The notes beneath the pieces were generated by a model. The model saw nothing but the letters and a program-made list of their open reading frames with translations. It did not search any database and was not told the origin of the DNA. Shown here one piece after another: positions 9,142-12,008 of a DNA stretch of 12,008 nt (the first letter of the stretch is position 1; each line of letters starts with the position of its first letter). The DNA lies in NCBI GenBank assembly GCA_964605095.1, contig CAZSBS010000158.1, forward strand, positions 1 through 12,008. The letters run 5' to 3'. This DNA comes from JAUWQU01 sp964605095 (lineage in GTDB: Bacteria > Planctomycetota > Phycisphaerae > SM23-33). The position numbers and the translations under genes are program-made.

Positions 9142-10118
9142 GCGCGGCGGATGTCCGCAAGGCATTGCCCCTACCGGTCGCCATTGAGGCGATGCGGCAG
9201 GCGTTTGCGAGTTTGTCCAGCGGGCACGTCGTCATGCCGCAACGTATTCACATGGACATCCATCGCCACCAGGGCGTATCTCTGCTGATGCCCGCGTACC
9301 TCGCCGACGACGCCGGTGAGGCCTTGGCGTTGAAGGTTGTCTCGCTGTTTCCCGGCAACGCCGCCCGCGGCCTGGCTATGCTCCAGGCGGTGGTGCTGGT
9401 GTTTGACCCGCAAACGGGCCGGCCCGTGGCCCTGATGGAAGGCGCGACGGTGACCGCCCTCCGCACCGCCGCGGCGTGCGGCCTGGCAACCGAAATCCTG
9501 GCCAGGCCGGAATCGAAAGTCCTGGCCGTCTTCGGCGCCGGAGTGCAGGCGCGAGCGCAGCTTCAGGCAATGTGTTGCGTCAGGCCGATCAAAACGGCGT
9601 GGATTTACGACCCCGTCCCCGGCCGGGCCGAGACGCTCATCGCCGAACTGGCTGGGCGAGACGGCGTATGCGCCGACCTTCGCCCGGCCGCCGATGCCAC
9701 CGAGGCCCTTGCCGAGGCCGACATCGTCTGCACAGCCACCACCGCCGTCAATCCGGTCTTCGAAGACGCCGACCTGCGCGAAGGCACGCACATAAACGCC
9801 ATCGGGTCCTACCAGCCGCACATCAGGGAAATCCCGTCCCAAACCGTCGTGCGGGCACTGGTCGTCGTCGACAGCCTGCAGGCAGCACTCGACGAGGCGG
9901 GCGACCTCATCCAGCCGATCAGCGACGGACTCATCGACGCCGGGCACATCCACGCCGAACTCGGCGAGCTGGTGCTGGGCGAAAAGCCAGGCCGCACCTC
10001 AACCGAGCAGATCACGCTATTCAAAAGCGTCGGCGTGGCCGTCCAAGAAGCCGCCGCCGCCCGCGCCGCCCTGATAACCGCCGAGCAGGCCGACCTCGGA
10101 ACCGTCGTCCCGTGGTAA
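9129..10118 (+). CDS. Ornithine cyclodeaminase/mu-crystallin family, probable delta1-pyrroline-2-carboxylate reductase
   Basis: The protein has 329 residues, full length for the family. The N-terminal region carries the substrate lysine Lys69 in ALKVVSLFPGN (67-77) and Arg112 in GATVTALRTAA (105-115). The Rossmann dinucleotide site is FGAGVQARAQ (135-144), followed by ADIVCTATTA (197-206) and INAIGSYQPHIREIP (222-236). True ornithine cyclodeaminase has a catalytic aspartate after the NA(V/I)G strand; here the segment is SYQPH, as in the imine-reductase and alanine dehydrogenase members. It probably reduces delta1-pyrroline-2-carboxylate to L-proline with NAD(P)H. The tight overlap with the aconitase X small subunit supports action on its product. 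GGAGAG (9120-9125) inside the upstream gene is its ribosome site. Alanine dehydrogenase-like or other ketimine reductase activity cannot be excluded. Confidence 0.9.
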   Translation: MRILSAADVRKALPLPVAIEAMRQAFASLSSGHVVMPQRIHMDIHRHQGVSLLMPAYLADDAGEALALKVVSLFPGNAARGLAMLQAVVLVFDPQTGRPVALMEGATVTALRTAAACGLATEILARPESKVLAVFGAGVQARAQLQAMCCVRPIKTAWIYDPVPGRAETLIAELAGRDGVCADLRPAADATEALAEADIVCTATTAVNPVFEDADLREGTHINAIGSYQPHIREIPSQTVVRALVVVDSLQAALDEAGDLIQPISDGLIDAGHIHAELGELVLGEKPGRTSTEQITLFKSVGVAVQEAAAARAALITAEQADLGTVVPW

Positions 10119-10136
10119 GCGGGGAGAAGAAAAGGC

Positions 10137-10164
10137 GGAACACGGAACCGGGAACCTGGAACCC
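10137..10164. repeat. Tandem heptamers, four copies of GGAACNN
   Basis: Four adjoining 7-base units read GGAACAC, GGAACCG, GGAACCT and GGAACCC. Related pieces recur nearby (GGAATTCC near 10181, TGGAACCTGG near 10202). This is the first part of the 267-base region between the reductase and UroD-family genes, where I see no coding frame I would support. Confidence 0.65.
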
Positions 10165-10238
10165 GGGAAAAGGAAACACCGGAATTCCAACAGGGCAGGA
10201 CTGGAACCTGGCGCCCGAAATAGAGTGGTTGTTGAGGC

Positions 10239-10258
10239 CTGCTCGCTTCAGCGAGCAG
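10239..10258. other. Perfect 8-bp hairpin
   Basis: CTGCTCGC (10239-10246), loop TTCA, GCGAGCAG (10251-10258) form a compact perfect stem-loop about 120 bases after the reductase gene. No T-run follows. It could end or stabilise the aconitase X/reductase transcript, or be part of a dispersed palindromic repeat. Confidence 0.5.
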
Positions 10259-10277
10259 CGTCCCGATGTGCGGGTGC

Positions 10278-10343
10278 CGTGGTTTGCGGAGTCCCGGCGT
10301 GCCGGGACGACGCAACCACGTCTTTCGGGTCGCCACGTGGTTG
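10278..10343. repeat. Large imperfect palindrome with a competing downstream hairpin
   Basis: The first structure spans 10278-10320: CGTGGTT and GCG pair with CGC and AACCACG (one bulged T), then a GA/GA internal loop, then GTCCCGGC/GCCGGGAC (10291-10298 with 10301-10308) around GT. The second structure pairs CAACCACGT (10313-10321) with ACGTGGTTG (10335-10343) around 13 bases. Both use the same segment 10313-10320, so only one can form at a time. It lies 40-110 bases before the UroD-family start. It may be a dispersed REP-like element or a leader switch; the sequence does not decide. Confidence 0.55.
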
Positions 10344-10350
10344 TGTGTCG

Positions 10351-10373
10351 CCTGAAGCCTGTGCCCTGAAGCC
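10351..10373. repeat. Direct repeat CCTGAAGCC, two copies
   Basis: CCTGAAGCC occurs at 10351-10359 and 10365-10373, just before the Shine-Dalgarno GGAGG (10374-10378) of the UroD-family gene. It is short and may be part of the same repeat-rich spacer. Confidence 0.45.
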
Positions 10374-10385
10374 GGAGGCCTGTCC

Positions 10386-11423
10386 ATGACTGAAATGACA
10401 TCCGCCCAGCGCGTTATGCGAGTGCTGGAGCGAAAAGAGCCCGACCGCGTGCCGCACTTTGAGTGGCTTATTGCCCGCAACGTCCGCGAGGCGATATGCC
10501 CCGGCTGCACCGGGCACAACGACTTCGCCGTCCGCATGGGCCACGACGCCATCCTCGTCGGCCCGGACTTTTCCAAGACCCGGGTCGGCCAGACCACCTG
10601 GCGGATGGAGTGGGGATGGGTGCTGGACTACGGCGGCGAGGAGCACGGCGTCGAGGTCGAATCGCCCATCAAAACGATGGACGACCTGGCAAAATACGCG
10701 CCGCCGGACCCTCACGCCCCCGGCCGATACGCGACAATCGAACAGGCCGTCGCACAATACAAGGGCAAGCTCGCCATCGGCGTACACCTCAACGACGTGT
10801 TCTCCATCCCGCGGTCGCTGATGGGCATGGAGAACCTGCTGATGGCCATCGCGGCTGAGCCGGAACTTGTCAGGGCTCTGGTGGATTTGTCGGTGGAGGT
10901 GAACCTGGCGATGGCGCGGCACGTGGCCGAGTGCGGCGCGGACTTCGTCTGGACGGGCGACGACTACGCGGGCAACACGGGGCCGTTCATGTCGCCGGCG
11001 AGCTTCCGCGAGCTGTTCTGGCCGGGGCTGAAACGCGTCGCGGCCGGGTTTGCCGAACTGCACCTGCCCTTCATCAAGCATTGCGATGGCAATATCTGGC
11101 CAATCGCCGACATGATGGTCGACGCGGGCATTAGTTGCCTGGACCCCATCGACCCCGCCGGCGGGATGGACCTGGCGGAGGTAAAGTCCAAGTTCGGCCG
11201 GCGCGTGGCGGTCAAGGGCAACGTGGACTGCGCCGGCGTGCTTGTCTGCGGCACGCGGGAGGAAGTTATACAGGCGACGCTCGACACCCTCCGCAAAGGC
11301 ATGCCCGGCGGCGGGTACATATGCTCATCCAGCAATTCGATCCACGCGTCCGTCAACCCGGAGAACTACCGCGTGATGATGGAAACGCTCCGGGAACACG
11401 GGCGCTATCCAATGACGATCTGA
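10386..11423 (+). CDS. Uroporphyrinogen decarboxylase (UroD) family protein, function unassigned
   Basis: The protein has 345 residues and a UroD-type (beta/alpha)8 fold pattern: SAQRVMRVLERKEPDRVP (6-23) is the typical start, FVWTGDDYAGNTGPFMSP (187-204) a core strand and loop, IKHCDGNIWPI (230-240) the metal-site strand, and GYICSSSNSIH (310-320) the C-terminal site. True haem-pathway HemE is unlikely: the N-terminal arginine-rich substrate motif of HemE is absent. Methylcobamide methyltransferases such as MtaA use His-x-Cys plus a later Cys for zinc; here the strand is His232-Cys233-Asp234 and Cys313 is present, so zinc or methyl-transfer chemistry is possible but not assured. GGAGG (10374-10378) fixes the start. 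It is 15 bases before the sugar kinase, so the two are probably one operon. Confidence 0.88.
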   Translation: MTEMTSAQRVMRVLERKEPDRVPHFEWLIARNVREAICPGCTGHNDFAVRMGHDAILVGPDFSKTRVGQTTWRMEWGWVLDYGGEEHGVEVESPIKTMDDLAKYAPPDPHAPGRYATIEQAVAQYKGKLAIGVHLNDVFSIPRSLMGMENLLMAIAAEPELVRALVDLSVEVNLAMARHVAECGADFVWTGDDYAGNTGPFMSPASFRELFWPGLKRVAAGFAELHLPFIKHCDGNIWPIADMMVDAGISCLDPIDPAGGMDLAEVKSKFGRRVAVKGNVDCAGVLVCGTREEVIQATLDTLRKGMPGGGYICSSSNSIHASVNPENYRVMMETLREHGRYPMTI

Positions 11424-11438
11424 CGAAAGGGACACGCC

Positions 11439-12008
11439 ATGGACTACCTCATGGGAATCGACCTTGGTTCGACGAGCCTCAAGGCGGTCGTGTACGACAA
11501 GGCAGGCCGGGCCGTAGCAAGCGGCAGCAGGCCCACCGAGCGCTTCAATCCCTGGCCCGAGCACCCGGAGTGGACGGTCTGGCAGCCAGAGCAGATCTGG
11601 TCCGGCACTGCCGCGGCCATCAAGGAAGCCGTCGCGAAGCTCGACGACGCATCGGCCATCCGCGGCGTCGCCGTCACTGGCATGGGCATGGACGGCGTGC
11701 CGATCGACGCCGACGGCAAGTGGCTTTACCCGTTCATAAGCTGGCTGGACCCTCGCACCGCCGGCCAGCACAAGTGGTGGCTCGAGCATGTCGGGGCGGA
11801 CAAGACGTTCTCCATCGGCGGCAACCCCGTGTGGGCGATCAACTCCGCCCTGCGGATACGCTGGATGATGGAGAACGAGCCGGCGATCCTCGCTCGCACG
11901 GACAAGTGGCTGCTGATCGAGGACTTCCTCAACTTCATGCTCTGCGGGCGGCGGGCGACGGACTACTCGATGGCCTCGTGCATGATGCTCTTCGACCAGA
12001 AGAGCCGC
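11439..12008 (+). CDS. FGGY-family carbohydrate kinase, N-terminal part (3' end cut by window)
   Basis: The first 190 codons are present and the frame runs open off the right edge; the family is usually about 500 residues, so more than half is missing. The N-terminal actin-like ATPase motif is MGIDLGSTSLKAVVYD (5-20), followed by GVAVTGMGMDGVPID (74-88), SWLDPRT and the DFLNFMLCGRRATDYSMAS segment typical of xylulokinase-like members. It should phosphorylate a sugar or polyol with ATP in the cytoplasm; the substrate cannot be told from this half. AAAGGGA (11426-11432) precedes ATG 11439. Its coupling to the UroD-family gene and what lies to the right would be needed to name a pathway. Confidence 0.9.
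   Translation, partial: MDYLMGIDLGSTSLKAVVYDKAGRAVASGSRPTERFNPWPEHPEWTVWQPEQIWSGTAAAIKEAVAKLDDASAIRGVAVTGMGMDGVPIDADGKWLYPFISWLDPRTAGQHKWWLEHVGADKTFSIGGNPVWAINSALRIRWMMENEPAILARTDKWLLIEDFLNFMLCGRRATDYSMASCMMLFDQKSR

Noticed and set aside
9129..10118. True ornithine cyclodeaminase
   Set aside because: The segment after INAIG is SYQPH rather than the aspartate-bearing sequence of ornithine cyclodeaminase, and the neighbours are aconitase X subunits, not arginine or ornithine catabolic genes.
9809..10597. Minus-strand open frames of 262 and 126 codons around 9809-10597
   Set aside because: They cover the reductase gene, the repeat-rich spacer and the UroD start, with no domain signature. The spacer repeats explain their composition.
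10386..11423. HemE, the haem-pathway uroporphyrinogen decarboxylase
   Set aside because: The N-terminal arginine motif of HemE is missing, no haem genes are nearby, and the HCDG strand fits the wider UroD-family groups better.

Overview
The window is GC-rich bacterial DNA, almost fully coding, and most likely a metagenome-assembled or draft scaffold because it holds one run of exactly 100 N. The gene content (pyruvoyl-type arginine decarboxylase with carboxynorspermidine-type spermidine genes, DksA/TraR protein, a DUF1638-hydantoinase fusion, a UroD-family protein beside a sugar kinase) and the AT-rich palindromic repeats between genes suggest a planctomycete-like bacterium, perhaps Phycisphaerae. 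This is inference from gene content and repeat style; no marker gene is present.

Layout. On the minus strand, 2849 to the left edge is one long open frame: an N-terminal DUF1638 domain fused to a hydantoinase/oxoprolinase A (ASKHA-type) domain, truncated by the window. Between it and the divergent rightward genes is a 100-N gap flanked by a matching inverted repeat (2883-3060). Everything from 3330 to the right edge is on the plus strand: a DksA/TraR-like regulator with a degenerate zinc finger (3330-3860); a polyamine module of arginine decarboxylase (4052-4609), carboxynorspermidine/carboxyspermidine dehydrogenase (4716-5912) and its PLP decarboxylase (6131-7288); a tightly overlapping three-gene module of aconitase X large subunit (7418-8686), aconitase X small subunit (8683-9141) and an ornithine cyclodeaminase/mu-crystallin-family reductase (9129-10118); then a UroD-family protein (10386-11423) and the start of an FGGY sugar kinase (11439 to the edge).

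How the genes work together. The polyamine genes would make spermidine from arginine and aspartate semialdehyde without S-adenosylmethionine; the step removing the guanidino group is not encoded here, so both the carboxyspermidine route and the carboxyaminopropylagmatine route remain possible. The aconitase X and reductase pair matches the known cis-3-hydroxy-L-proline dehydratase plus delta1-pyrroline-2-carboxylate reductase pathway giving L-proline. UroD plus FGGY kinase appear to be one transcription unit of unknown function.

Intergenic DNA is where the unexplained structure lies: the gap-spanning inverted repeat, an AT-rich palindromic element at 5961-6110, and a cluster of tandem heptamers and competing hairpins at 10137-10373. 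I see no tRNA, rRNA, CRISPR array or transposase gene. The strongest candidate for something not well described is the DUF1638-hydantoinase fusion.
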